Assembly (NCBI GenBank): GCA_904397205.1
Contig: CAJFOO010000036.1
Location: 1-33,697, forward strand
Source of the DNA: an uncultured Clostridia bacterium
Lineage (GTDB): Bacteria > Bacillota > Clostridia > Oscillospirales > Acutalibacteraceae
Length of the DNA stretch: 33,697 bases
Reading direction: 5' to 3'
Each line of letters opens with the position of its first letter. The stretch's first letter is position 1. The notes beneath the pieces were generated by a model. It made no database searches. It saw only the letters and a program-made list of their open reading frames with translations, and was not told where the DNA came from. Both the position numbers and the translations under genes were made by a program. Below are positions 7,086 through 14,654 of this stretch, piece after piece.

Positions 7086-8744
7086 ATGATTACATTAAAA
7101 GGAAAAGGCGTGGTATCCGGCACGGCGATCGGCCGCCTGTTTTTTTACCGCCGGACACATGCCGCTGTCAAAAAACACCTCATCGCCAACCCCGAGCAGG
7201 AAACAGCCCGTTTCTGGGAAGCCCAGAAGCGGGCAGTCGACCAGCTTCAGGAGCTGTATGACAATGCCCTGCCCACTGTGGGGCAAGCCAGCGCCATGAT
7301 TTTCCACATCCACCAGATGATGCTCGAGGATCTGGATTTTACCGACGCGGTCATCCGCATTGTCCAGGAAGAACGCATGAATGTGGAATACGCCGTGTCG
7401 AAAACCGCCGCCCAGCTTGCCTCCATGTTCACCGCCATGGACGACCCTTATATGCAGGAACGTGCTGCCGATGTGCGGGATGTTTCCCAGCGGATCCTGC
7501 AAATCCTCATGAATACCCAGAATAAAATCCAGCTTCCCGAAGAACCGGTGATCCTCGCGGCCAAGGATCTCATCCCCAGCGAAACCGTACAGCTCGATCC
7601 CAAAAAAGTCCTGGCGTTCGTCACCAGCGAGGGTTCTGCCAATTCCCATACCGCTATCCTGGCGCGCAACATGGATATCCCGGCCATCGTCGGTGCAGGC
7701 CCCCATCTGCAAAAAGGGTTTCACGGGGCTTCCACGGCAGTGGACGGCTTTACCGGGGAAGTCTTTTTGTATCCCGACACCGGTACAATCCGCCGTATCC
7801 AGCAAAAGCAGGACGAATATGAAGCCCACCGGCGCGCCCTGCAGGAGCATGTGGGAAAGCCCAATGTCACCCTCGACGGGCAGACAATCCAAATCCTGGC
7901 AAACATTAACGGCAACGCCAACCTTCATTCCGTCCTGGAAAACGACGCCGAAGGGATTGGCCTGTTCCGCAGCGAGTCCATTTTTCTGGAACGCGACGCC
8001 TTCCCCACCGAAGAGGAACAGTATCAGCTTTACCGCTCCGTTGTGGAGGCGATGGAAGGCCGTCCCGTGGTGATCCGCACCATGGATATCGGCGCGGATA
8101 AAACCCCCGACTATTTCCACCTTCCCAAAGAGGAAAACCCTGCGCTGGGATACCGCGCCATCCGCATCTGCCTGGACAGGACCGATATCTTCAAAACCCA
8201 GCTGCGCGCGATCTGCCGGGCTGCCGCTTTAGGGCATGTATCTTTGCTGCTGCCCATGGTTTCCTCCGTGTGGGAGGTGCAGGCCGCAAGGAAAATTGTC
8301 CGGGAGGTTGTGGAAGAACTGGAGCGGGAAAACATCCCCCATGCGGCGGACGTCCAACTGGGAGTCATGATTGAAACCCCGGCTGCCGCCCTGATCAGCG
8401 ACCGGCTGGCCGAATACGCGGATTTCTTTAGTATTGGCACAAACGACCTTACCCAATACCTGCTGGCCATCGACCGGCAAAACCATCGGATCGAACCGTA
8501 TTACAATCCGCACCATCCTGCCGTGCTGCGCGCGATCTGGATGGTGGTGCAAAACGCCCGCAAACACGGCGTCAAAGTGGGCATCTGCGGGGAACTGGCC
8601 GGGGATCTGGCTATGACGGCCACGTTTCTCGCCATGGGGATTGATTCCCTGTCCGTGGCGCCGCCCCTGATTCTGCCGCTGCGCAGCCAGGTACGCCAAA
8701 CCGACGTGGGCAAGCTCCGTGAGGATATCCTTTCGGCTCTGTAA
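7086..8744 (+). CDS. ptsI: Phosphoenolpyruvate-protein phosphotransferase (PTS Enzyme I)
   Basis: Cytoplasmic first enzyme of the sugar phosphotransferase system; takes phosphate from PEP and hands it to HPr. The 552 residues are slightly under the usual 570. MITLKGKGVVSGTAIG at the N-terminus fixes the ATG. The HPr-binding helical region (MIFHIHQMMLEDLDF, about 71-85) is followed by the phosphohistidine loop GSANSHTAILARN with His188. The PEP-binding barrel has GLFRSE, RTMDIGADK, GYRAIR, a SIGTNDLTQY segment and KVGICGELAGD carrying the active-site Cys. The ribosome-binding site (GAGG) is 11 nt from the ATG; an in-frame ATC lies nearer. No HPr or EII gene is next to it. Confidence 0.96.
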   Translation: MITLKGKGVVSGTAIGRLFFYRRTHAAVKKHLIANPEQETARFWEAQKRAVDQLQELYDNALPTVGQASAMIFHIHQMMLEDLDFTDAVIRIVQEERMNVEYAVSKTAAQLASMFTAMDDPYMQERAADVRDVSQRILQILMNTQNKIQLPEEPVILAAKDLIPSETVQLDPKKVLAFVTSEGSANSHTAILARNMDIPAIVGAGPHLQKGFHGASTAVDGFTGEVFLYPDTGTIRRIQQKQDEYEAHRRALQEHVGKPNVTLDGQTIQILANINGNANLHSVLENDAEGIGLFRSESIFLERDAFPTEEEQYQLYRSVVEAMEGRPVVIRTMDIGADKTPDYFHLPKEENPALGYRAIRICLDRTDIFKTQLRAICRAAALGHVSLLLPMVSSVWEVQAARKIVREVVEELERENIPHAADVQLGVMIETPAAALISDRLAEYADFFSIGTNDLTQYLLAIDRQNHRIEPYYNPHHPAVLRAIWMVVQNARKHGVKVGICGELAGDLAMTATFLAMGIDSLSVAPPLILPLRSQVRQTDVGKLREDILSAL

Positions 8745-8753
8745 ACACCAAGC

Positions 8754-8785
8754 GGGGGATTTCGAGCAAAACCCCCTCCCCCTTT
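8754..8785 (+). terminator. Possible weak terminator after ptsI
   Basis: GGGGGA (8754-8759) can pair with TCCCCC (8777-8782), followed by TTTCTGCT. The U-tract is short, so read-through into the lipoprotein gene is likely. Confidence 0.35.
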
Positions 8786-8857
8786 CTGCTATACTGAGAA
8801 AAACAGGCGCGGCCATGCCCCCTGGCATACCGCCCTGCAAAGAAAGGAGGGAAAGCT

Positions 8858-9340
8858 ATCAAGCGCCTTTTCTTATCGGCAGCGGGCGGGCTGTGGATGC
8901 TGCTGCTGATTGTCTGCCTGGCCGCCTGTTCGCCGTCTGCCGTGCAGGAAAAAACCCCTGCATCGTACCAAGTCAGCGGGATGGCGGCCGCCGTGCCTTC
9001 TGTGACGCAGGTTGTCGGCTCCGGGGCCGGGGTAATCGAAGAATCTACAGAGCAAACCACGGCCGATCTGCAGCAGATTGTTTCGTTTACATATTCCTAT
9101 GGGCAGGCGGACGACCCGGTTTCCTGCCTCTCTGCGTACTGCGGGGAGCTGGCCGGTTCATACGGCTTTACGGTACAAACCCCGCTCGATGCGGAACATC
9201 CAGACCAGGATACGGTTTTGACTTTCCCTGCGGAAAATGGGCAGACTATCGTTATGACGTTGCGGGTAACCGGAACCAATGGATACCAGGTGCATATGCA
9301 AGGAATCCTGCCGGCAGATACTTCCGCCTCCTCGCAATGA
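8858..9340 (+). CDS. Small lipoprotein of unknown function, probable AUC start
   Basis: 160 residues if read from ATC at 8858. The N-terminus would be (M)KRLFLSAAGG followed by LWMLLLIVCLAAC: a basic n-region, a hydrophobic core and a clean lipobox LAAC with Cys24. The first ATG (8897) would leave only MLLLIVCLAAC with no positive charge and a ribosome-binding site 46 nt away, whereas AGGAGG lies 7 nt before the ATC. No ATG, GTG or TTG occurs in frame between them. The mature part is Ser/Thr/Ala-rich, then a small domain (about residues 70-150) with alternating strands that I do not recognise. It probably sits on the outer face of the membrane. A strong terminator follows. Confidence 0.7.
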   Translation: MKRLFLSAAGGLWMLLLIVCLAACSPSAVQEKTPASYQVSGMAAAVPSVTQVVGSGAGVIEESTEQTTADLQQIVSFTYSYGQADDPVSCLSAYCGELAGSYGFTVQTPLDAEHPDQDTVLTFPAENGQTIVMTLRVTGTNGYQVHMQGILPADTSASSQ

Positions 9341-9344
9341 GCCG

Positions 9345-9384
9345 CCCCCCTTCGTCTAAATGGGCAAAAGGGGGGATTTTTTTT
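9345..9384 (+). terminator. Intrinsic terminator after the lipoprotein gene
   Basis: CCCCCCTT (9345-9352) pairs with AAGGGGGG (9368-9375), followed by ATTTTTTTT. The stem begins only 5 nt past the stop codon. Confidence 0.85.
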
Positions 9385-9434
9385 GTAATTTTCAAAGAAA
9401 ATCGACGATTTCGGCGTTCTTAACAAGAAGTGAC

Positions 9435-9464
9435 TTGACTTTTCTATAGGAAACATTTTACAAT
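9435..9464 (+). promoter_or_regulatory. Promoter of the flippase-PAP2 genes
   Basis: TTGACT (9435-9440), an 18-nt spacer and TACAAT (9459-9464), upstream of the flippase gene. Confidence 0.7.
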
Positions 9465-9497
9465 GAATAAGTTATAGGGAAATGGAAGGGAAGGAAG

Positions 9498-10910
9498 GTG
9501 ATCCGTCTGAATAAATATACGCGTCTGGCAAAAGACACGATGATTTTTGCGATCGGCACCTTCAGCTCCAAAATCCTGGTCTTCGTCATGATGCCCGTGG
9601 TAACCCGCGCGCTGTCGACCGGCAATTACGGTATCGTAGACTTGATCGTGCAAACCTCCAACCTCCTGCTCCCGCTGGTGACCATCGGCATCACCAATTC
9701 GATTATCCGCTTTGGCTTGGACAAGAGCTACCGGAAATCCGACGTATTTACTACCGGCGTGCTGGCCGTTATCGTAGGGTTCCTGCTGCTGCTTTGCTTC
9801 TCGCCGCTGCTGCGCATGATCCAATCGGTCGGGAATTACCTGCTGCTTTTGCTGATCTATGTGCTGATGTCGAGTTTCCGCTCGCTTTGCAGCAATTATG
9901 TGCGTTCCAAAAGCTACGTCAAACTGTATGCGGTGGACGGCTTCTTGAATACACTCATGAACTGTTCCCTCACCCTGCTGTTCCTGCTGGGGTTCCACTG
10001 GGATATTACCGGCTATCTGCTGGCCATTATCCTGCCGGATTTCCTTTCGATCTGTTTCCTGGTCTTTTCTGGCGACCTGCTCAAGGATATCCGGCTGCGC
10101 GGCCTGAACCTGGGCACCTCCTTTGAAATGATCCGCTATGCCGTCCCCATGATCCCCACCAATGTATTCTGGTGGGTGGTAGCTACGTCCGACCGGTATA
10201 TCATCGCATTTATGCTGGGAGAAGCTGCCAACGGCCTGTACGCGGCGTCACAGAAGGTACCGACCATCCTGATGCTGGTCTCCACCATTTTCATGGACGC
10301 CTGGCAGGTGAGTGCTGTTAAGGAACACAAACAAAAGGACCGCGCGCAGTTTTTCAGCAAAATATTCAATGCGTTCCAGGGTATTATGTTCCTTGTTTCG
10401 GCCCTTCTCATCCCGTTTTCCAAGGTGCTTACCACCATCCTGGTCGGGCCGGATTTTTATTCCTCGTGGCAGTATATCCCGTTTTTAGTCCTGGCAATCG
10501 CCTTCTGCTGCCTGGTCAATTTTACCGGCAGTATCTACATGGTCGAGAAAAAGAGCGTGGCTACCCTTGTGACTACCATTTTGGGCGCGGTATCCAATGT
10601 GGTGTTAAACTTTATCCTTATCCCGATTTTCGGCGCGCAGGGGGCCGCAATCGCCACCTTTATCAGTTATTTCCTGGTGTTTGTCGTCCGCCTGATCCAT
10701 ACCCGCCGCTGGATCCATATCCGTATCAATACCCTGGCTTTTATCCTCAACACCGTCCTGTTGATTGTACAAGCCGCATTGATGTGTATGGAAGTGCATC
10801 TGTGGATCCTCTATGAAGTATTAATTGTCCTGCTGATTATCTGGCTGAACCTGTCGGCTATTGCACAAAGCGTACAAAAAATCATCAGCCGCAAAAAAAG
10901 GAGGGCATAA
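9498..10910 (+). CDS. Polysaccharide/lipid-linked oligosaccharide flippase (Wzx/MATE-like)
   Basis: 470-residue integral membrane protein with about 12-14 hydrophobic spans. Its N-terminus, KYTRLAKDTMIFAIGTFSSK, is typical of polysaccharide biosynthesis (RfbX/Wzx) proteins of the MOP superfamily. These move lipid-linked glycan precursors across the cytoplasmic membrane; the cargo is unknown. The start is unclear. GTG at 9498 overlaps AAGGAAGGTGATCC, which pairs with the 16S 3' end, so the CTG at 9507, or an upstream reading of the site with GTG, are both possible. The PAP2 phosphatase gene starts 6 nt after its stop and the two probably form an operon for cell-envelope glycan traffic. Confidence 0.87.
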   Translation: MIRLNKYTRLAKDTMIFAIGTFSSKILVFVMMPVVTRALSTGNYGIVDLIVQTSNLLLPLVTIGITNSIIRFGLDKSYRKSDVFTTGVLAVIVGFLLLLCFSPLLRMIQSVGNYLLLLLIYVLMSSFRSLCSNYVRSKSYVKLYAVDGFLNTLMNCSLTLLFLLGFHWDITGYLLAIILPDFLSICFLVFSGDLLKDIRLRGLNLGTSFEMIRYAVPMIPTNVFWWVVATSDRYIIAFMLGEAANGLYAASQKVPTILMLVSTIFMDAWQVSAVKEHKQKDRAQFFSKIFNAFQGIMFLVSALLIPFSKVLTTILVGPDFYSSWQYIPFLVLAIAFCCLVNFTGSIYMVEKKSVATLVTTILGAVSNVVLNFILIPIFGAQGAAIATFISYFLVFVVRLIHTRRWIHIRINTLAFILNTVLLIVQAALMCMEVHLWILYEVLIVLLIIWLNLSAIAQSVQKIISRKKRRA

Positions 10911-10916
10911 ATCACC

Positions 10917-11486
10917 ATGGAATGGATCCAATCCTTGGATGAGAGCCTTGCCTTTGCCTTGCAGACCCTGCGCAATCCTGTTTTGGATATCCTCGCGCGC
11001 ATTTTCACTTTTCTGGGGGAAGAAGGCATCCTGTTCGGCATTGCCGCCATCCCGTTGTGCATTACCAAGCGTTACCGCCGCTATGGCATCATGATGCTGA
11101 TTGCTTTGGCCGTCAGCTCGGTATTGGGTTTCTTTGTCCTCAAGCCGCTCATTGCCCGCCCCCGGCCCTGTGTATTGTTCCCCGAGATCCCGCTGGCTAC
11201 CCCCTCCGCTCCCGGTGGGTTTTCCTTCCCCTCCGGCCATACGCTGATGGCGTTTACCGGGGCAGCTTCCCTATGGCTGGCCAACTGGCGGTTTGGGGTT
11301 CCCGCAGCGGTATTTGCCTGCCTGGTCGCATTCTCCCGGCTGTATTTGTTCGCGCACTTCCTCACCGATATTATCGCCGGCATTGCCTTTGGTATTGCCG
11401 TTTCTATGCTGGTCTATTTGGCATATACCCTCATCGCTTTCCGCTTGGAAAACCGGGATCACCTGTATGTAAAAAAACGGTACTAG
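10917..11486 (+). CDS. PAP2-family membrane phosphatase (undecaprenyl-diphosphatase-like)
   Basis: 189 residues with the three PAP2 active-site motifs: KPLIARPRP (motif 1), FPSGH (motif 2) and SRLYLFAHFLTD (motif 3, SR-x5-H-x3-D), between about five or six membrane spans. Such enzymes remove phosphate from undecaprenyl diphosphate, recycling the lipid carrier, or from phosphatidylglycerophosphate or phosphatidate. The pairing with a flippase supports carrier-lipid recycling, but this is inference. GGAGG lies 12 nt from the ATG; an in-frame ATC sits 6 nt from it, immediately after the flippase stop. A strong terminator follows. Confidence 0.92.
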   Translation: MEWIQSLDESLAFALQTLRNPVLDILARIFTFLGEEGILFGIAAIPLCITKRYRRYGIMMLIALAVSSVLGFFVLKPLIARPRPCVLFPEIPLATPSAPGGFSFPSGHTLMAFTGAASLWLANWRFGVPAAVFACLVAFSRLYLFAHFLTDIIAGIAFGIAVSMLVYLAYTLIAFRLENRDHLYVKKRY

Positions 11487-11506
11487 CAATCCGGCTGCAA
11501 AAGCGC

Positions 11507-11537
11507 TCCCCTGTCCTTCTTGACAGGGGACATTTTT
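11507..11537 (+). terminator. Intrinsic terminator after the PAP2 gene
   Basis: A 9-bp stem pairs TCCCCTGTC (11507-11515) with GACAGGGGA (11522-11530), followed by CATTTTTA. Confidence 0.85.
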
Positions 11538-11587
11538 ATGCAAAATAAATGCCGGCAGCCAAAATGCCACAAATTTTGGAGAAACCG

Positions 11588-11616
11588 TTGCCAAATGGAA
11601 AAAAGCAAAGTATAAT
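11588..11616 (+). promoter_or_regulatory. Promoter of the folate transporter gene
   Basis: TTGCCA (11588-11593), a 17-nt spacer and a perfect TATAAT (11611-11616). RNA would start about 35 nt before the THF riboswitch. Confidence 0.8.
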
Positions 11617-11655
11617 AAAAGCTGTGGCAAAATATCTGCCCGCACAAAGAAGAAA

Positions 11656-11753
11656 AGCAGAGTAGGATCCTGTGCGTTAAGTGCCGTTTGAACGGGGAGT
11701 TGTCAGGCGGACGAAAAGGAATCTTGCGGTACAGGATCCGCATCCCGCTGCTG
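11656..11753 (+). promoter_or_regulatory. Tetrahydrofolate (THF) riboswitch
   Basis: The block TGTGCGTTAAGTG matches the conserved core of class I THF aptamers. A 9-bp helix pairs GGATCCTGT (11665-11673) with ACAGGATCC (11731-11739), and the outer helix joins AGCAG near 11656 to CTGCT near 11752, with the conserved GCATCC just inside. Downstream, CCTCCTCCTC (11781-11790) is complementary to the ribosome-binding site GAGGAGG (11825-11831), so THF probably controls translation by hiding that site. With the promoter and upstream terminator it accounts for the non-coding stretch 11487-11842. Confidence 0.9.
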
Positions 11754-11842
11754 CATATAGGAGAATCCTGCAACTGTTTTCCTCCTCCTCTATGTGGCGC
11801 ACAACAGGTGGCGACAACAAGAGTGAGGAGGTATTTTTATCT

Positions 11843-12505
11843 ATGGAACACAAGCAAACTTCTCCCGAACCTGTCCCGCAAACTGCCCCACGGCCCAAAG
11901 CGTCGGGCTATTTGTTCCCCTGGACTCCCGCCTATTGGCGGGCAGCCGCCGTGCAGGGGAAGGATTTGAAAGTCATGGTCGCGGTATCCATGATGGTGGC
12001 CATGTCAGTGGTGCTCACCTGCGTCAGCGATATCCAAATCCCTCTGGGCAACAATCTGCGCATCCGGTTTGACTTCCTGGCCAACGCGGTAGCCGGCATG
12101 ATCGGCGGGCCGATTGTTTCCCTGGGCTATGGGCTCGTGGCGGATCTTGTAGCATATTTTATCCATCCCTTCGGCGCATACTTCCCAGGGTATACGCTGT
12201 CCTCTATGCTGGGAGCCTTCGTTTACGCCCTGTTCTTTTACCGCAGCCGGATTACGATTGTGCGGGTAGCTTTGTGCAAGCTGTCCGTCAATCTGTTCAT
12301 CAACGTACTGCTGGGCTCTGTGTGGAGTGCCGTCCAGTTCAGTAAAGGCTATTGGTACTATCTGGGAAACAGTATAATCAAAAACAGTATTATGCTCCCG
12401 ATCGAAATTGCTCTGCTGGTCTTGGTGCTGGGGCTTCTTGTCCCCATCATCAGCCGCTTTGGCCTGATTCCCAAACCATCCAAAAAAATCATCCCAATTT
12501 GGTAA
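11843..12505 (+). CDS. folT: ECF transporter S component, folate type
   Basis: 220-residue membrane protein with about six spans: the substrate-binding subunit of an energy-coupling factor transporter. A hydrophilic N-terminal tail of about 45 residues is followed by VAVSMMVAMSVVLT, a loop with LGNNLRIRFDFL, AVAGMIGGPIVSLGYG and a C-terminal Lys-rich end. Many S components share the DFLP/DFL-plus-GPxxG pattern, and the THF riboswitch directly upstream marks the substrate as folate. Energising subunits (EcfA/EcfT) are not in the window and are presumably shared. The ATG is 11 nt from GGAGG. A longer open frame from 11681 is rejected because it starts inside the riboswitch. Confidence 0.88.
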   Translation: MEHKQTSPEPVPQTAPRPKASGYLFPWTPAYWRAAAVQGKDLKVMVAVSMMVAMSVVLTCVSDIQIPLGNNLRIRFDFLANAVAGMIGGPIVSLGYGLVADLVAYFIHPFGAYFPGYTLSSMLGAFVYALFFYRSRITIVRVALCKLSVNLFINVLLGSVWSAVQFSKGYWYYLGNSIIKNSIMLPIEIALLVLVLGLLVPIISRFGLIPKPSKKIIPIW

Positions 12506-12541
12506 TCCTGTCCTGCCGCCTGCTTTTGTGCTTTCTCCTTC

Positions 12542-12572
12542 CCCCTTCCCGATTTTGGGCAGGGGTTTTTTT
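12542..12572 (+). terminator. Intrinsic terminator after folT
   Basis: CCCCTTCCC (12542-12550) pairs with GGGCAGGGG (12557-12565) with one mismatch, followed by seven T. Confidence 0.8.
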
Positions 12573-12590
12573 ATCCAAGAGCTTGCCAAT

Positions 12591-12631
12591 AAAAAAAGCC
12601 TGCTGGAGACATTCTCCACAGGCTTTCTTTT
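12591..12631 (-). terminator. Bidirectional terminator between folT and the mrp-like operon
   Basis: AAAGCCTG (12595-12602) pairs with CAGGCTTT (12619-12626), with an inner TGGAGA/TCTCCA helix. T-runs follow on both strands (seven on the minus strand; TTTCTTTTT on the plus strand). It ends the 10-kb minus-strand operon. Confidence 0.88.
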
Positions 12632-12638
12632 TAGGATA

Positions 12639-14633
12639 TTACATTCGGGTAATCGCCCAAACGATAATGAATATCAAAGCACTGATGATACCCAGGCCAA
12701 ACAACAGCAGGCTGAATGCGATACTGTTGGGAATCATCCTTCGTTTCTTGGGCTGGGAATAAGTGGCAAAATCGGGATCCAGCGGCGGGGAGAAGCGTTC
12801 TTTCCTATCATAGAACAGCACCCGCTGCGCCCCTGCTATCGTTACATCCACCACAGAAGCCACCGTGCGTGCGGCAAATGCTCCAATAAACGGGAACACT
12901 TGCAGCAAAGCAGGACGGTACACCTTCTCTTCAATGTTCAGCCACTTCGGCCAAGCATTGAGGTATACGCTGCGGCCTTCGGCATTCTTCTGGATCAGGC
13001 ACATGCGCACAATCAGGAAGTATAAGATAATGCCGATCGAAATCGACGCGACAGCACCTTTGAGGTTCGTCCAAGAGAAATAGGCCACCGCATGCGCGGG
13101 ATCATGTCCATGCAGGAACGACTGCGATACTCCGGCAATTTCGTCCATCGTAAATCCCGGGATAATCCCCAGGACCGGCAAGACAGCCGCCGGGATAATC
13201 AGGCACGCGGCCGTCATCCAATTCATATACTTTTTCTTGGCGTCGTACTTGGCCTGCAGTGTGGGATCGGTATTCTTTTCCACAAAAACTGCTATAAACA
13301 GTTTAATCATATAAGCACAGGTCAAGCCGCCCGCAAAGGTAAACAGCGCCTCGATGATCTTGAACAGCACCGCCTCGCCTGTTAAGGTGGGGAACATCGC
13401 GATATATTCCACAATGCTTTCGTGCAGCAGGGTCTTGCTGACATAGCCGCTCCAAGCCGGCACACCCATCACCGTGAGCGCGCCCATGGCAAAGATCACC
13501 GCAAACAGCGGTTTTTTGCGGCCAAACCCGCGGATTTTGTTCAAATCAAAGTTGCCCAGGTTCATAAAGATAACGCCCGCGCACATGAACAGTACCAGCT
13601 TGACCAGGGAGTGGTTCACAATGTGCAGGACGGTACCATGCACTGCCAAGGCATTGTGTTCGCCTAAAACCCCCTGCATCCCTACGCCAACCAGGATGAA
13701 CCCGATCTGCGACATGGACGAATACGCCAGTGTGCGCTTGAGGTTGTTGGAAAGCACCCCAAGCATACCGCCGGTGAGCATCCCCAATATACCCAGAATC
13801 AGGACAACCATGCCCCAGTTGTAATCGTGCAGGAAAACATTCGCGCTGATCACCAGCACCCCGAAAATGCCGCCCTTCGACAGCATACCGGACAGCAATG
13901 CCGTGGCAGGTGCAGGCGCTGCAAGATATGTCTCCGGCAGCCAGGTGTGCAGCGGGTACATGCTCGCTTTGGATCCAAAACCAACCAGGATAAGCAGGCC
14001 GGCAACAAACAACGTCGCATAGCTTGCGCCGCTATTGGCCGCGGCATCCAGCAGCTGATCCATCTCCAGTGTGCCGAGGTTTACCTGCAGCATGAAAATG
14101 CCCATCAGCGTAGCCAAACCGCCGAACACCGCATATCCCAGGTAGCCATTGGATGCATAAATGGCCTTTGGGTTTTCCTCCTGGATGACCATCACATACG
14201 ACGCAAAAGACATGATTTCGAAGAAAATAAATGTCGTATACAGGTTCGATGACAGGAATACCCCCATGGTTGCTGCGAGCGTCCATTGCATGAACATATA
14301 ATACCGGTTGCGGTTGCGCGCGCCGGTGGAGAAATATTCCCTCGACTGCACCGTCGTCATAAACCACAGGAAAGAACAGAGGACCGCCATAACCATGCGG
14401 AACCCGTCCGCCTCAAAATGCAGGCCAAACCCGGCAAACCAATTCCAGAAAAATTCCCCGGAGGTAAAGCACAGCCCTACCGCCATGAAAAACTCCGCAG
14501 CCGTTGCGGCAATGGCAAAATAATCCCTTGCGGTCTTGCTTTTTCTCCCTATCAAATAGCCGGCAAATCCCGACACAAAGGGGAAAAACACCAGGATTAG
14601 CAGCAATACATTCGTGCTTTCCAGAAGAACCAC
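12639..14633 (-). CDS. Proton-channel subunit, NuoL/HyfB/MrpA-N-like (antiporter module 4)
   Basis: 664-residue polytopic protein of the proton-conducting membrane transporter family. It has the usual core (about residues 1-480) plus a C-terminal extension with further helices, as in NuoL/HyfB, ending in one more span. The ion-path residues are in place: Glu139 in FIFFEIMSF, Lys222 in GSKASMYPLHTWLP, Lys253 in LSKGGIF and Lys400 in GYVSKTL. It is the last gene of the operon. The start is odd. The GTG at 14633 overlaps GAGGAGG, while the CTG at 14624 lies 8 nt from GGAGG, giving MESTNVLLLI as the likelier N-terminus. It is the longest of four such subunits encoded side by side. Confidence 0.9.
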   Translation of the reverse strand: MVLLESTNVLLLILVFFPFVSGFAGYLIGRKSKTARDYFAIAATAAEFFMAVGLCFTSGEFFWNWFAGFGLHFEADGFRMVMAVLCSFLWFMTTVQSREYFSTGARNRNRYYMFMQWTLAATMGVFLSSNLYTTFIFFEIMSFASYVMVIQEENPKAIYASNGYLGYAVFGGLATLMGIFMLQVNLGTLEMDQLLDAAANSGASYATLFVAGLLILVGFGSKASMYPLHTWLPETYLAAPAPATALLSGMLSKGGIFGVLVISANVFLHDYNWGMVVLILGILGMLTGGMLGVLSNNLKRTLAYSSMSQIGFILVGVGMQGVLGEHNALAVHGTVLHIVNHSLVKLVLFMCAGVIFMNLGNFDLNKIRGFGRKKPLFAVIFAMGALTVMGVPAWSGYVSKTLLHESIVEYIAMFPTLTGEAVLFKIIEALFTFAGGLTCAYMIKLFIAVFVEKNTDPTLQAKYDAKKKYMNWMTAACLIIPAAVLPVLGIIPGFTMDEIAGVSQSFLHGHDPAHAVAYFSWTNLKGAVASISIGIILYFLIVRMCLIQKNAEGRSVYLNAWPKWLNIEEKVYRPALLQVFPFIGAFAARTVASVVDVTIAGAQRVLFYDRKERFSPPLDPDFATYSQPKKRRMIPNSIAFSLLLFGLGIISALIFIIVWAITRM

Positions 14634-14654
14634 CTCCTCACAATCAATCCCAAT

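Noticed and set aside
7095-8120. 341-codon open frame antisense to ptsI
   Set aside because: It lies wholly within the Enzyme I gene and encodes no known fold.
11681-11842. N-terminal extension of the folate transporter from 11681
   Set aside because: It would translate the THF riboswitch and its expression platform; the ATG at 11843 has a proper ribosome-binding site.
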